DNA of 64,000 nt. Source: Hippopus hippopus. Its lineage: Eukaryota > Mollusca > Bivalvia > Cardiida > Cardiidae. A model generated the notes under the pieces. The model did no database searches and was not told where the DNA came from. It saw only the letters and a program-made list of their open reading frames with translations. A program made the position numbers and the translations under genes. Below, one piece after another: positions 63,906 to 64,000 of this stretch; position 1 is the first letter of the stretch; the number at the start of each line of letters is the position of its first letter. The stretch is taken from the NCBI GenBank assembly GCA_946811185.2, contig OX328105.1, positions 35,281,394 to 35,345,393 of the forward strand, in the 5' to 3' direction.

Positions 63906-64000
63906 TTGTTATCTGATAAAATTTCACATCTAGAAACATGTTACGCTATAGAATTTTTGAAACAGGCCCTTCCAATTAGGAATTGCATACGAGCCAAGCT

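Overview
The window is non-coding-rich animal DNA: AT-rich, intron-containing and dense in short transposons. There is no bacterial-style gene packing, no rRNA or tRNA gene, and no open frame long enough to be an unspliced gene. The repeat types suggest a bivalve mollusc, probably a heterodont. They are TTAA-flanked snapback elements, elements with CAGCCTGCGCAG hairpins, mariner, Tc1 and pogo remnants, and a tRNA-derived SINE. The organism is an inference from repeat style, not from a recognised gene.

Host gene. A candidate spliced gene on the + strand can be read through GT-AG boundaries. It has two possible first exons (14383-14400 and 22370-22405, both ending in phase 0), an exon at 22550-22703, and then small exons at 25835-25915, 38368-38469, 39202-39237, 51359-51475 and perhaps 59111-59241. 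Every junction after the second exon is phase 1. The protein was not recognised. The second and third exons are the best supported, and support weakens downstream. Most of the window would be introns of this gene.

Repeats. About sixty copies of one miniature element (here family A) occupy roughly a fifth of the window. It is about 228 bp long, has TTAA at both ends and termini CYCTTTACCA, and contains a near-perfect central hairpin with 33-nt arms. Copies often share a single TTAA with the next copy, or are nested in one another. A second TTAA-ended family (E, about 190-210 bp, hairpin around TGCAGTCTGATC) uses the same target. Three more families (B about 260 bp, C 251 bp, D 260 bp) have unrelated ends but share the CAGCCTGCGCAG hairpin core.

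Larger elements are a 1.34-kb mariner (35244-36579) with near-perfect 33-bp inverted repeats, TA duplication and a D94D34D transposase broken by frameshifts; a 1.13-kb pogo-like non-autonomous element (37136-38262); a decayed Tc1-type transposase (27137-27790, minus strand); and a SINE with a 9-bp target duplication (24569-24786).

Layout. 1-14 kb: old dispersed repeats, families A, B, C and E, AT-rich spacer. 14.3 kb: CpG-containing, promoter-like core with start codons on both strands. 15-22 kb: family A copies. 22.2-26 kb: promoter-like sequence, first exons, A arrays. 26-35 kb: repeats and the Tc1 remnant. 35-39 kb: mariner, pogo-like element and two small exons. 39-48 kb: dense family A arrays and a patch of nuclear-receptor-type half-sites. 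49.4-55 kb: AT-rich DNA punctuated every 150-260 bp by short GCGC patches, several being the palindrome GCGCATGCGC, with CCATCTT (YY1-like) sites. 55-64 kb: more repeats and one possible further exon.
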